DNA of 64,000 nucleotides from Bacillota bacterium. Lineage in GTDB: Bacteria; Bacillota; DSM-12270; Thermacetogeniales; Thermacetogeniaceae. Positions 36,007 through 44,148 of the stretch are shown here, piece after piece (position 1 is the stretch's first letter; every line of letters starts with the position of its first letter). The DNA lies in NCBI GenBank assembly GCA_013177945.1, contig JABLXW010000020.1, forward strand, positions 62,001 to 126,000. The letters are read 5' to 3'. The position numbers were made by a program, and so were the translations under genes. Under the pieces are notes generated by a model. That model searched no databases. It was not told the DNA's origin and saw nothing but the letters and a program-made list of their open reading frames with translations.

Positions 36007-37605
36007 TCAACGCCGCGGCAGCTGCGCCGCCGCGGCCGCCTCGAAGGGTTTCGATGGAGGAACAGCCACGTGCGGCGCCGTTCCGGAACGCGAAACACCT
36101 GCTGCGGCCTGAACACGGGCCTCCACCAGGACCTCTCCTTCGCGCACAACCACCCGTCGAACAAGAAGATTGATCAGTTTTTCCTTTTCTCCCCAGCTCA
36201 GGTCGTCAAGCCGCCCGGCTACCTGGCGGGCAAGCTCCCGCAGGGCCTCTACTCCCCGCTCGGCAAGAAGAGCGGCCTGGCGCGCCTCTTCGAGCTCCTT
36301 CAGGCGCGCCTCCAGGACGGCCTTTTCCCGCCCGACGTCCAGCACCGCCCGCTCGAACATCTCCACATCCACCAGCCCCCGGCGGTAGGCCTCAAAGGCC
36401 CGCTCCCGCTCCCGCTTCAACTGTTCCAATCTCTTCTGCACAAGGTTTATCTCATTCTCAATCCGTCCGCCTGCCTCCTGGTGTGCGTCCCTGAACAGCG
36501 CCTCGGGGTCGTTCAGCCATTCCTTCACTTTTGCCCAGACCGCCTCCTCCAGAACGTCTGCCCGGTGCATTCTGTTCGCACATTTGGGTGCAGGCTCCCG
36601 GCGGTCTCCGTTGGCCCGGTCCCAGGTGTTCAGGCAGGCGTAGTACCTGTACGTCCTGTTTTTAGAGTGGCCGCTTTGGCCTGCCATGGCGCGGCCGCAG
36701 AGACCGCAGGCCACCAGCCCCGACAAATGGTAGCTGTGGACGCGCCCCCCGCGGCGGCCTTTCTTTGCTCTAGAAAGTTTTTCCTGCAGGGCAGCCCACT
36801 TCTCAGGCTCTATGAGGGCGGGAACGGGCACGGCAATCCAGTCTTCTTTAGGGCGCTCCCGGCAGGTCGCCTTCTGGCCGCGCTGCCGGGCGGCCTTGAT
36901 TCCCTCGGCGTTGTAACGGTTCAGATACAGTTCGCCGACGTAGGTTCGGTTTTTCAATATCCGCCGCACCGTCGCCCTGTACCATTTATCCCCCTGCGGT
37001 GCAGGCACCCCTTCGGCGTTGAACTGCGCTGCTATCGCTTCCGGTGACATCCCTGACAGGGCCATCTCCACCATGCGGCGGTATACCGCCGCCCGGTCTT
37101 GGTCTACCTCCAGCTTTCCGCTGGAGTGCCTGTAGCCGTACACCCTCGGGTCGTGGGTCAAAAGGCCGCGGCGCGCCTTCGCCAGCTTTCCGAAGCGGCT
37201 CCGCGCTTTAAACTTCTCCTTCTCGTATTCGGCGATGGCGCCCCGGAGGGAGTAGAAAAGCCTTCCCTCAGGGGTGTCCTGCCATTCGCACGTTACGAAC
37301 TCAAGCCTGCAGCCGACCTTTTCGATCATCTCCATCAGGAGCAGCTGGTGGGCCAGCCTCCGGGAGAGCCTGTCCGGGTCGTAGACGACAAACCAGGCGG
37401 CTCCTGCGTTGACAGCGGTGAGGGCCGCCTGGAGACCGGGGCGCTCCAGAATCTCCCCGGTAACCCCTTCGTCGCGGTAGACCTCCACCTGCGCTGCGCC
37501 CAGTTCCCGGGCCTTTTTTCTGCAGGCTGCTTCCTGTGCCTCCAGGGAGTACCCGTGCCGCGCCTGGTCTTCTGTAGAAACCCTGATGTACACTACGGCT
37601 AGCAC
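36007..37605 (-). CDS. Large serine recombinase (unit B)
   Basis: 532 residues. N-terminal catalytic domain with the nucleophile Ser10 in VVYIRVSTEDQ, plus VYDPDRLSRRLAHQ; a recombinase domain (VYGYRHSSGKLEVD to RTYVGELYLNR); a zinc ribbon (CGLCGRAM with later Cys residues near YYACLN); a coiled coil (about 395-470); and a C-terminal tail. The last 25 residues read through the att-like core: SRSGTAPHVAVPPSKPFEAA. It starts with GTG at 37603-37605, overlapping the stop of the small gene. It probably integrates and excises this element; all catalytic features look intact. Confidence 0.93.
   Translation of the reverse strand: MLAVVYIRVSTEDQARHGYSLEAQEAACRKKARELGAAQVEVYRDEGVTGEILERPGLQAALTAVNAGAAWFVVYDPDRLSRRLAHQLLLMEMIEKVGCRLEFVTCEWQDTPEGRLFYSLRGAIAEYEKEKFKARSRFGKLAKARRGLLTHDPRVYGYRHSSGKLEVDQDRAAVYRRMVEMALSGMSPEAIAAQFNAEGVPAPQGDKWYRATVRRILKNRTYVGELYLNRYNAEGIKAARQRGQKATCRERPKEDWIAVPVPALIEPEKWAALQEKLSRAKKGRRGGRVHSYHLSGLVACGLCGRAMAGQSGHSKNRTYRYYACLNTWDRANGDRREPAPKCANRMHRADVLEEAVWAKVKEWLNDPEALFRDAHQEAGGRIENEINLVQKRLEQLKRERERAFEAYRRGLVDVEMFERAVLDVGREKAVLEARLKELEEARQAALLAERGVEALRELARQVAGRLDDLSWGEKEKLINLLVRRVVVREGEVLVEARVQAAAGVSRSGTAPHVAVPPSKPFEAAAAAQLPRR
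36067..36084 (-). other. Internal att-like site between units A and B
   Basis: GGAACGGCGCCGCACGTG on the minus strand, inside the recombinase reading frame. Its upstream arm matches the site at 27501 and its downstream arm (GCTGTTCC) matches the site at 39867, so it has both element arms and looks like an attP-type site or a tandem junction. Confidence 0.75.
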
Positions 37606-37766
37606 AGGGGTTCACCCTTTTCCCGCCGGATTTTCTCGAGGACCCGGGCGAAGGCGTACCTGCGCGCTTCAGCCAGGACCCTCCGGCTCTCTTCCTCGGT
37701 GCCGGTGAAAACTACCCGGACGGTGTACTGTACCGGCGCTTTCCGCTCCACCTTTTTCTTCGCCAT
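37599..37766 (-). CDS. Small basic protein coupled to recombinase (unit B)
   Basis: 55 residues, MAKKKVERKAPVQYTVRVVF followed by TGTEEESRRVLAEARRYAFARVLEKIRREKG and a Cys-terminated tail. ATG at 37764-37766 has GGGGGTGG 9 nt upstream. The stop overlaps the recombinase GTG (GTGCTAG), so the two are translationally coupled. I know no family for it. Basic helix-rich proteins of this size next to a serine recombinase include directionality factors and repressors, so either is possible. The near-identical copy in unit A shows it is a fixed part of the element. Confidence 0.72.
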   Translation of the reverse strand: MAKKKVERKAPVQYTVRVVFTGTEEESRRVLAEARRYAFARVLEKIRREKGEPLC

Positions 37767-37806
37767 GCACTCCATCCACCCCCTAAATTCTACGCTGGCG
37801 GTAGGT

Positions 37807-37821
37807 TGTCTTATTAAGACA
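37807..37821. promoter_or_regulatory. 15-bp palindrome, probable operator (unit B)
   Basis: TGTCTTATTAAGACA, identical to 27854-27868 and at an equivalent distance (about 40 bp) before the small gene. Confidence 0.55.
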
Positions 37822-37868
37822 GGAAAAAATTCTGGTTGCTGCCGTCTTTCACAAAAAAATCACCCCCG

Positions 37869-37899
37869 AAAAACGAAAAACCCGGTCATTGACCCGGGT
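37869..37899 (-). terminator. Terminator of the multicopper oxidase gene
   Basis: On the minus strand ACCCGG and CCGGGT form a stem with an 8-nt loop, followed by TTTTTCGTTTTT. About 165 bp separate it from the oxidase stop; the gap between holds no gene. Confidence 0.75.
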
Positions 37900-38064
37900 A
37901 CTCTCCATCTTTTTAGTGGCACTGTATGTAATCTCAGTCCCCTTTTCATCGGGGTTAGGAGTGCCCATGCCGGCGCACAATAAAGGGCGCCATGCGGCAC
38001 CCCCTTTAGCATCTGTCAACCGCTGCCCATAAACATGGAACCACAACACGAACCGTTCCCTGCT

Positions 38065-39702
38065 TCAATCCTGAGGGCATGTATGGGGCGGTTCGGTTAT
38101 GGCAGGCGGGTCCGCCTTATAGTCAGATCCAGGGAAATCGGTTTCGATTATCATCAACTGCCCGCCGGGATAGACACCATTATTGGTGACCTTGTAATCG
38201 TCATGATTATGGGCGATGTAAAACTGCGGGAAGAAAAAGTTGTCCGCCGTAGCCGAACCATAGTTCCAGGCGGCCCAGTTATACGGAGAGATAAAAGAGC
38301 CGCGCCCCAGACCTGTTTGCAAGATGATGTCCGTCCACAAATCTCTTGCACCGGGGGAAGGCGGTATAAAGGTACCGGCTTCTTTTGAGCGTTCTGTGGC
38401 GCTGGCAACCTGCTGTTTCAGTGACGGGAAACCCGCTTTACCGCAGAAAATGTAATCAGCATAGGTGCTCCGCTTATCGTCGGCGGTGTAAAGGACGTCG
38501 TAGCTCTCGCCGGAACCGACAAGGGTGGTAAAATTCATTTCGTGAGCCGGATTATTCATATCAGCTACCCTTGGGTGGGTATCTTTCCCGACGATCAGGC
38601 CCATCCACCCGTGTGTATGGAAAGGTACGGGTTGATACCCCACGTTAATCAGGCGAAGCAGGAATTTATCTGGAGGCCGTATCTTATTCTGATGAAGGGT
38701 TTCGGCAGATTCGGCATCGTCCAGGTATTCATAATCCTCATGTTCTGAGTCCCCAAAGAAAGGCGTTTTTGAGTGCTTCTTTCTTCCTGTAGATACCCTG
38801 ACATAAGCATCATAACCATCAGGGATGCTGTAGCCGAAATCGGGTACCAGGTTTTCCGGCAAGGTGGTTGGGAGGAGGGTATCGGGAAAGGCGCGGCCGT
38901 TAATGAGCCACCAATCAGGTTTGTAATCAACCGGGTTGAATTCGGTCTGCTCGAACACCGCCTGGTGCCATCTGGAATCAATGTCTGAGAGAAGTACAAC
39001 CCAATCGCTATTGAAAAAGGTATTTATATCGTTATAGGCAAAGTTCCTGTTAGTAGCCGTAACGGGAATCTGGGGCTGCGGTATCCAATTCAAGGTCCAG
39101 CCTCTACGTTTATCTTTCCGGATTCCCGCTTCGGCAAGGCTTTTCATGGAAGGGTAAACAATCAAGGCGCCGTACATCCCCATCTGGACGTGCTCAGAGG
39201 CTTCGTGGTGACAGTGGTAGAAAAACGAGCCGGGGCGTTCCGGTTTGAAGAAATATGTTACGGTGATTCCCGGTGTACCCGGCGGTGTTACAGGCACACC
39301 AAACGAAGTTTCGGGAACGCCATCGAGCTGGGTCGCGATGTGGGCGCCATGGATATGAATCGTATGGAGATCGAGTATCGGCGGGTCGGTAAGGAACAAT
39401 CCGAGATTGGTGAGAGTGAGATACAGCTCATCCCCCACCTCAATGTCGATTCTCGGAGAAGGTATTACTGCCTTCCCCCTCAGAGCATCCAGATTTTCCG
39501 GCAGCGTCGTGTCAAACTGAGGATTAACTATTTTTTCAGGACCCGCAGGTCTCCCGCAGTCATCGATTGACTGCACCTTATAGAGCCCGCCAACAAACCC
39601 GAAAACATAGACTTTCTTGCGTGGTGCTGTCCCGGTGGGGTCGGTCGGCAGGTTGATGAAACCGTCAGTTGCAAACAGGTTCCAGAAATACCTTTTTGGC
39701 AT
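38065..39702 (-). CDS. Multicopper oxidase (CotA/laccase superfamily), no signal peptide
   Basis: 545 residues with cupredoxin-type domains. Copper motifs seen: LHTIHIHGAH (HxH), FYHCHHEASEHVQMGMYG (His-Cys-His with following His and Met, a type 1-like site) and VPFHTHGW (HxH). The C-terminal region has AHNHDD instead of the usual HCHxxxHxxxM. There is no N-terminal signal peptide, as in spore-coat CotA. ATG at 39700-39702 behind AAGGGGG. The substrate (phenolic, metal or other) is unknown; an oxygen-using enzyme in an apparent anaerobe is noteworthy and fits acquisition as element cargo. Confidence 0.82.
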   Translation of the reverse strand: MPKRYFWNLFATDGFINLPTDPTGTAPRKKVYVFGFVGGLYKVQSIDDCGRPAGPEKIVNPQFDTTLPENLDALRGKAVIPSPRIDIEVGDELYLTLTNLGLFLTDPPILDLHTIHIHGAHIATQLDGVPETSFGVPVTPPGTPGITVTYFFKPERPGSFFYHCHHEASEHVQMGMYGALIVYPSMKSLAEAGIRKDKRRGWTLNWIPQPQIPVTATNRNFAYNDINTFFNSDWVVLLSDIDSRWHQAVFEQTEFNPVDYKPDWWLINGRAFPDTLLPTTLPENLVPDFGYSIPDGYDAYVRVSTGRKKHSKTPFFGDSEHEDYEYLDDAESAETLHQNKIRPPDKFLLRLINVGYQPVPFHTHGWMGLIVGKDTHPRVADMNNPAHEMNFTTLVGSGESYDVLYTADDKRSTYADYIFCGKAGFPSLKQQVASATERSKEAGTFIPPSPGARDLWTDIILQTGLGRGSFISPYNWAAWNYGSATADNFFFPQFYIAHNHDDYKVTNNGVYPGGQLMIIETDFPGSDYKADPPAITEPPHTCPQD

Positions 39703-39833
39703 GATTAACCCCCTTAAAAACCAAGTCAGTGGTTGATGGTTTTTATATTTTATGATTTACCGGTACAATCGGTTCCCGGTTTTCGATCTCCGCACTGATG
39801 CTGAAGCGCCGACGAATGGCAACAACCGATTAC

Positions 39834-40130
39834 CTAAGTAAACCCACGTTCGCACACGGGAACCGCCACGTGCGGGGCTGTGCCGTCGATCAGCGCAACG
39901 CGCAAAGCCGGGATCACAACGGCATCGAGCGATTCGTTGTCGGAGGAACACCAGTGAAACTCGATATCATAACCCCGTTCCTGCATCTCTTCCCCAATCC
40001 GCTGCATAAAAGTGGACTTCCCGACACCGGGACCCCCTTTAATAACAAAAATCCTGGCGGCGTCCTCTTCGATGATATTGTCGTAAAAGGAATAGAATCC
40101 GAGGCAGGTATTCCCGCCGGGAAAAACCAT
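39834..40130 (-). pseudogene. 5' half of the split PRK06851-type ATPase gene
   Basis: From the ATG at 40128-40130 (AAGGGAAGG upstream): MVFPGGNTCLGFYSFYDNII, P-loop GGPGVGKSTF (about residues 32-41), HWCSSDNESLDAVVIPALRVALIDGTAPHV (88 residues), then ten element-encoded codons (AVPVCERGFT) and a stop. The remaining 274 residues are at 26676-27503. If expressed it gives only the first P-loop module. In the ancestral order it lay downstream of the trxB terminator and upstream of hemC. Confidence 0.84.
39867..39884 (-). other. Right att-like junction (host/element)
   Basis: GGCACAGCCCCGCACGTG on the minus strand joins the ATPase 5' half (GCGCTGATCGAC upstream) to the element arm (GCGGTTCC downstream). 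The core differs from the other two copies at a few wobble positions, consistent with its host origin. Confidence 0.78.
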
Positions 40131-40206
40131 CCTGACCTTCCCTTTACCCAAAACGAAAACCCCCTCTCGAAAAACTTGGTTGGCTAAGGCTTCACACAAA
40201 AGATCA

Positions 40207-40233
40207 CAAAAAAAGCGTCTACCGCGAGACGCT
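40207..40233 (-). terminator. Terminator after the thioredoxin-reductase-like gene
   Basis: On the minus strand AGCGTCT and AGACGCT form a perfect 7-bp stem with a 6-nt loop, followed by seven T. Confidence 0.88.
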
Positions 40234-40275
40234 CCTCTCACTATCTTTATTTAATTTATTAGGCCTCCTCCCCAA

Positions 40276-41205
40276 TTATTCCTGAAGAGGATCAGCTTTT
40301 TTTGAAGCTTTCTGCACCGGCAAGGCAGCTTCTTCCCGTTTCTGGTCCAGGTAGTGGACGGCGCTTAAGGCTGCTGTGAGGCCCTCACCCACCGCTTTCC
40401 CCACCTGATAGGGTTTTCCGGTGCAGTCACCTGCGGCAAAGACGCCGGGGATGTTTGTCGCCATCCCCCGGTCCACAACAATGGCGCCATCCTGGATCCG
40501 GAGCCCTTCCACAAGGCGCTCGGCAGGAGCCACCTCCCGGATGATGAAGACCCCGGCCACGGGCAGTTCCCCTGAAGCCAGGGCAAGGCCCGTTACCCTT
40601 TCCCGGCCCAAAACCCTCAGGGGCTGCTCCCGCCGCACTTCAACCCGGGGATCCACCCTGATTTCCCCGTGGTAGCGGGGAAAGAAGTAGACCTTCCTGC
40701 AGATTTCGGCGAGGAAGTTAACCTCCTCCTCGGCCTGGGGCGTCTCCCCGATCACCGCCACATCCTGGTCCCGGTAAAGGGGGCCATCGCAGGTGGCACA
40801 GTACCCCAAACCCCGCCCCAAAAGCTCCTTTTCGCCGGGCAGAAAACGGGCCTGCTGAACCCCTGTTGCCAGAATCACCGCCCGGCTCCGGTAGATCCGG
40901 TTCTCCCGCGTCACACAGGTGAATTCCGTTCCGGGGTAGATGTTTTCGACACGCTCCCGCTCCAGCACCGCACCCAGGCCCCGGGCGTGCTCAAGAAACC
41001 GCTGCTGGAGTTCCACGCCTGAAATTTCGGGAAAGCCGGGATAATTTCTGATTTCCGGGGCCTTTTCAAGCCGCCGGGAGCCCATTTCCGCGCTCAAAAT
41101 GAGCACGCTTTTCTCCCGGAGCCGCCCGTTAACCGCCGCCGCCAGACCGGCGGGGCCCGCCCCCACGATCAGCAAATCCCAAACTTGAGGTTTTGCCTGA
41201 TTCAA
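40276..41205 (-). CDS. Thioredoxin-reductase-like flavoprotein lacking the NADPH motif
   Basis: 309 residues. FAD site GAGPAGLAAA at the N-terminus, redox-active CATC in GYCATCDGPLY, and the FAD-closing GVFAAGDCTG. The second nucleotide site, usually GGGNSA followed by HRR, reads VIGETPQAEEE and FFPRYHGEI, so both the GxGxxA and the HRRxxxR elements are lost. Such losses mark ferredoxin- or otherwise NADPH-independent thioredoxin reductases of Clostridia. TTG start at 41203-41205 behind GGGGGTG. It lies 15 nt after a DUF1786 gene. Confidence 0.85.
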   Translation of the reverse strand: MNQAKPQVWDLLIVGAGPAGLAAAVNGRLREKSVLILSAEMGSRRLEKAPEIRNYPGFPEISGVELQQRFLEHARGLGAVLERERVENIYPGTEFTCVTRENRIYRSRAVILATGVQQARFLPGEKELLGRGLGYCATCDGPLYRDQDVAVIGETPQAEEEVNFLAEICRKVYFFPRYHGEIRVDPRVEVRREQPLRVLGRERVTGLALASGELPVAGVFIIREVAPAERLVEGLRIQDGAIVVDRGMATNIPGVFAAGDCTGKPYQVGKAVGEGLTAALSAVHYLDQKREEAALPVQKASKKADPLQE

Positions 41206-41220
41206 GTTCGATCACCCCCA

Positions 41221-42270
41221 TCAGCCTCTATCAGCTTCTAGAAATTCTTTGAGAGACGCAACCAGCCCAAAACACCCGCTCAGCATCATATCTCCGCAGG
41301 GAACCGCAAAGTAGCCCAGGCCCTCCGCAAGCCTGCGCCGGGGGCCCGTAACCGCCACGAACTCAAAACAGCCGGGATCGGGCGCCTCCGGGTGCCAGGC
41401 GCAGCCGTGCCCGCCGTCTGCATAAACCTCTTCGTTGGCCACTTTCCCCTCCCGGAACCGGGCCAGGAAATTCCGCAGCTTTTCCGGAGTCATCAAGCCT
41501 GTGTGGTGCTCGAAAATTCCCCAGATGCGGTCCCCCCGGACAAGTGCGGCCAGGACATGCTGATTTCCCACATTCACAACCATCACTCCGGCCTGCTGCC
41601 GCGCCGCCACTACAGGGTCCAGAAGCGCGCCCCGGATTGCCGCAGCCCCCGTATCCATTAAAAAGGCGCCCGGGACAGCCTCCTGCACCGCCCGCATCCT
41701 GGTCAGGTAAGGAGGGATTTCCCGGTAAATCAGGTCAACAAGCCGTCCCCCCTGGGCAAGAAACCGCTCCCAGTGTTCAAAGCGGAATTTCCGGTTGCTT
41801 TTTCCAATTGCCTCACCGTGATCCTGGACCGCAACCGCCACGGTCTCCGGAAGCTCCACATCGAAGAAAGCCAGCGCCTGCCGGAGATCGTCCAGAACCA
41901 CATCCTGCAGGTAAAGGCCGATGCAGTTTTCCTCGGGAGGCTGCTCAACGATTCGTACACCCAGTGCTTCTACTTCGCGGGGATCGTCCCGGATGGTCTT
42001 TGCGGCGCGGGGTGTGGCGTAGACCCGCAGCCCGGCTTCCAGGTGCCTTTTTAAGGCACGCACCAGGGGCCCTCCCCCCATCAGATTCCCGCACAGAAAA
42101 ACGCTCTGGCCGCGCGCCGTTGCCCGAGCAACGCGGCCGGCGAAGATCTGGGTCTGAGAGGGAAGCACCAGCTTGACGCAGTTCTCCACCGCCTTCCCTT
42201 CCTCGTAGAGCAGAATATCCTGCGTCCCGGCCCCGACATCAACGGCCAGGACAGAAAACCTGTCCGGCAA
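41221..42270 (-). CDS. DUF1786 protein (ASKHA/actin-like ATPase fold)
   Basis: 349 residues. The start VLAVDVGAGTQDILLYEEG is a phosphate-1-like loop of the sugar kinase/Hsp70/actin superfamily and is the mark of DUF1786; VVNVGNQHVLAALV is a second nucleotide loop. The family has no proven function. TTG at 42268-42270 lies 8 nt after GGAGG. It forms a unit with the flavoprotein downstream. Confidence 0.82.
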   Translation of the reverse strand: MPDRFSVLAVDVGAGTQDILLYEEGKAVENCVKLVLPSQTQIFAGRVARATARGQSVFLCGNLMGGGPLVRALKRHLEAGLRVYATPRAAKTIRDDPREVEALGVRIVEQPPEENCIGLYLQDVVLDDLRQALAFFDVELPETVAVAVQDHGEAIGKSNRKFRFEHWERFLAQGGRLVDLIYREIPPYLTRMRAVQEAVPGAFLMDTGAAAIRGALLDPVVAARQQAGVMVVNVGNQHVLAALVRGDRIWGIFEHHTGLMTPEKLRNFLARFREGKVANEEVYADGGHGCAWHPEAPDPGCFEFVAVTGPRRRLAEGLGYFAVPCGDMMLSGCFGLVASLKEFLEADRG

Positions 42271-42439
42271 GGCAATAACCTCCTTTGAACTTGTGGCAGG
42301 ATCCTACGAACAAATTTCGGTTCAATCTGGCCAATCCAGCAGGAACTGGCTTTTTAAAAGAAGAATTATGCTAAAACCTTTATTTTTTCAATAAGACTTT
42401 AAGAAAAATAACAAGACCAAAAGTCCAGAGGGGAAGGCG

Positions 42440-43564
42440 ATGATCAGAATCAGCCTTGAAAACACCCGGCCGGGGATGATTCTGGCTCGAGACATCTGCA
42501 GCGCCGAGGGCAAAGTGCTGCTGGCAGCCGGGGTCAGGCTGGATGAGCGTTACCTCGCCAGACTAAAAGAACTCGGGATTCCTGCGGTCTACGTCTGCGA
42601 CCGGCTTACCGAAGGGATTGAGATCGTCGACGTGGTTTCTGCAGAAACCCGGCTGCAGGCCCTTGCCACGGTCAAAAATCTCTTTCAAGAAGCGTGGGAT
42701 GCCCGGCGCCTGAACATCAAAGGCGCCCGCAAAACCGTAGACAACATCATCAGCGAAATTCTCTACAATAAAAACGCCCTGATTAATCTGGCGGAAGTCC
42801 GCGCCTATGACGACTACACCTTTGCCCACTCCGTGAACGTCTGCGTCCTCTCCATCGTCACCGGCATCTCCCTCAACCTTAGCAGAAATCAACTCTGCGA
42901 ACTGGGGATCGGGGCCCTGCTCCATGACATCGGAAAAACCCGGATCGACCGCAGCCTGCTCAACAAGATCGAGCCCCTCAGCGTCAGCGAATTCGAAGTG
43001 ATCAAAAAACACAGCGCAGAAGGCTTCGAGATCCTGCGCCAGTATCCGGAACTTTCGCTCCTTTCGGCCCACGTCGCCTTCCAGCACCACGAGCGGTTCG
43101 ACGGAAGCGGCTACCCCCGCGGCTTGCGGGGACAGGAAATTCACGCCTACGCGATGATCACGGCTGTTGCCGATGTTTTCGACGCCCTGACCTCGGACAG
43201 AGTTTACTGCCGGGGCTTCCTGCCCCACGAAGCCCTTGATTTAATTACGGCGCAGGCCGGGGTGCTGTTTGATCGCGTTGTCGTCAATGCTTTTTTAGAA
43301 AACATTGCCCCGTATCCCGTAACCACTATGGTACAGTTAAATACGGGAGAAATCGGGATCGTGGTGGATGTCAACCGCGGCCGCCAGCACCGTCCGGTGG
43401 TCCGGGTTCTTTTCGACGGCAGCCTCCAGGAAATCCCCGGCTTCCACGAAATAGACCTGGCGAAACACGAAAACATCTATATCGCCCGCGTGCTGGCTCC
43501 GGGGGAGTTTCCTCCCCCAACCAGCTTCTGCGCCGAGGAAACGGTTTCTCCCTCCCGGCCGTGA
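42440..43564 (+). CDS. HD-GYP domain c-di-GMP phosphodiesterase-like protein
   Basis: 374 residues. An N-terminal DUF3391-like domain (about 1-100) is followed by an HD-GYP domain with His130, LLHDIGK (His162-Asp163) and QHHERFDGSGYPRGLRG; the GYP motif is intact. A C-terminal beta-rich extension (TMVQLNTGEIGIVVDVN) resembles those of other HD-GYP proteins. It is probably a cytoplasmic enzyme hydrolysing cyclic di-GMP or a related dinucleotide. ATG at 42440 behind GAGGGGAAGG. It is a single gene, divergent from DUF1786; no membrane segment is seen. Confidence 0.9.
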   Translation: MIRISLENTRPGMILARDICSAEGKVLLAAGVRLDERYLARLKELGIPAVYVCDRLTEGIEIVDVVSAETRLQALATVKNLFQEAWDARRLNIKGARKTVDNIISEILYNKNALINLAEVRAYDDYTFAHSVNVCVLSIVTGISLNLSRNQLCELGIGALLHDIGKTRIDRSLLNKIEPLSVSEFEVIKKHSAEGFEILRQYPELSLLSAHVAFQHHERFDGSGYPRGLRGQEIHAYAMITAVADVFDALTSDRVYCRGFLPHEALDLITAQAGVLFDRVVVNAFLENIAPYPVTTMVQLNTGEIGIVVDVNRGRQHRPVVRVLFDGSLQEIPGFHEIDLAKHENIYIARVLAPGEFPPPTSFCAEETVSPSRP

Positions 43565-43570
43565 AAAACT

Positions 43571-44089
43571 TTAAGGCAGCAGAATCCGCTCCCCGATCTT
43601 GGCGCGTCTGAAGGCAAGATGATAAAAAACCGCTTTGTTTAAATTTTCCGGATTTCCTCCATAGCGTTCCACAATATCAATGCACAAATTCCAGAAGGAT
43701 GAAAAGGGATTAAGGGAGGCGCCCAGGTTCGCGTAAATCGCCCTTCCTTTATCCGTAATCCGCAGGCCGGGCCCTTCAAAAAGCTTTTCCTTCTTTAAAT
43801 CTTCAAGAATGCGCTGGACGATCCGGCTGTGGGCCCCGGTCCGGGTGCGGACAAAATCATAGAAACCCAGCTGCTGCCGCTCCGTTTTTTCGGCGCTGAC
43901 CAGAAAAAGAAGGTTGTGAAGGGAACGGGCAGACTCAAAAGTATAACACATGAGGAGACGCAAAATCAGGATATGCTGGACGGTATAGGAAATCACGGGG
44001 GCCTGCACTCCTGTTTTACGGCTTGAGCCTGGCAGAACCAGTCCTGCTAATTTTAAGAATTTCTTTATCTTTATAGTAATTTCCTGCAC
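43571..44089 (-). CDS. Hypothetical protein, possible winged-helix
   Basis: 172 residues, family not recognised. The middle (FYDFVRTRTGAHSRIVQRILEDLKKEKLFEGPGLRITDKGRAIYANL) has the helix-helix-wing pattern of small winged-helix proteins. The start is uncertain: the frame opens at GTG 44089 without a good ribosome site. Convergent with the HD-GYP gene, 6 bp apart, with no terminator between them. Confidence 0.5.
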   Translation of the reverse strand: MQEITIKIKKFLKLAGLVLPGSSRKTGVQAPVISYTVQHILILRLLMCYTFESARSLHNLLFLVSAEKTERQQLGFYDFVRTRTGAHSRIVQRILEDLKKEKLFEGPGLRITDKGRAIYANLGASLNPFSSFWNLCIDIVERYGGNPENLNKAVFYHLAFRRAKIGERILLP

Positions 44090-44148
44090 CGAAAAAAAAT
44101 TCGCCCCATGCTTCGACAGCAGGAGCAGGTTCCGCGCATTAAAATGCC

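Larger units (their letters stand above)
27501..36084 (-). mobile_element. Unit A: serine-recombinase element carrying corrinoid methyltransferase genes
   Basis: Bounded by two copies of the 18-bp core that encodes Gly-Thr-Ala-Pro-His-Val (27501-27518 and 36067-36084), about 8.57 kb apart. Reading the minus strand it has: the 'AVP' arm, a LysR remnant, the methyltransferase operon, the 15-bp palindrome, the 56-residue gene and a deleted recombinase ending in the core. The same arm-cargo-palindrome-small gene-recombinase-core order is seen in unit B. Unit A is probably no longer self-mobile but could be moved by the intact recombinase of unit B. Boundaries are inferred from sequence comparison within this window. 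Confidence 0.75.
36067..39884 (-). mobile_element. Unit B: serine-recombinase element carrying a multicopper oxidase
   Basis: About 3.8 kb between the cores at 36067-36084 and 39867-39884. On the minus strand: 'AVP' arm (encoding AVPVCERGFT after the host half-gene), multicopper oxidase, terminator, 15-bp palindrome, 55-residue gene, intact recombinase and core. It has the same organisation as unit A with different cargo. Tandem insertion of two related elements into one host site is the simplest explanation. Confidence 0.75.
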
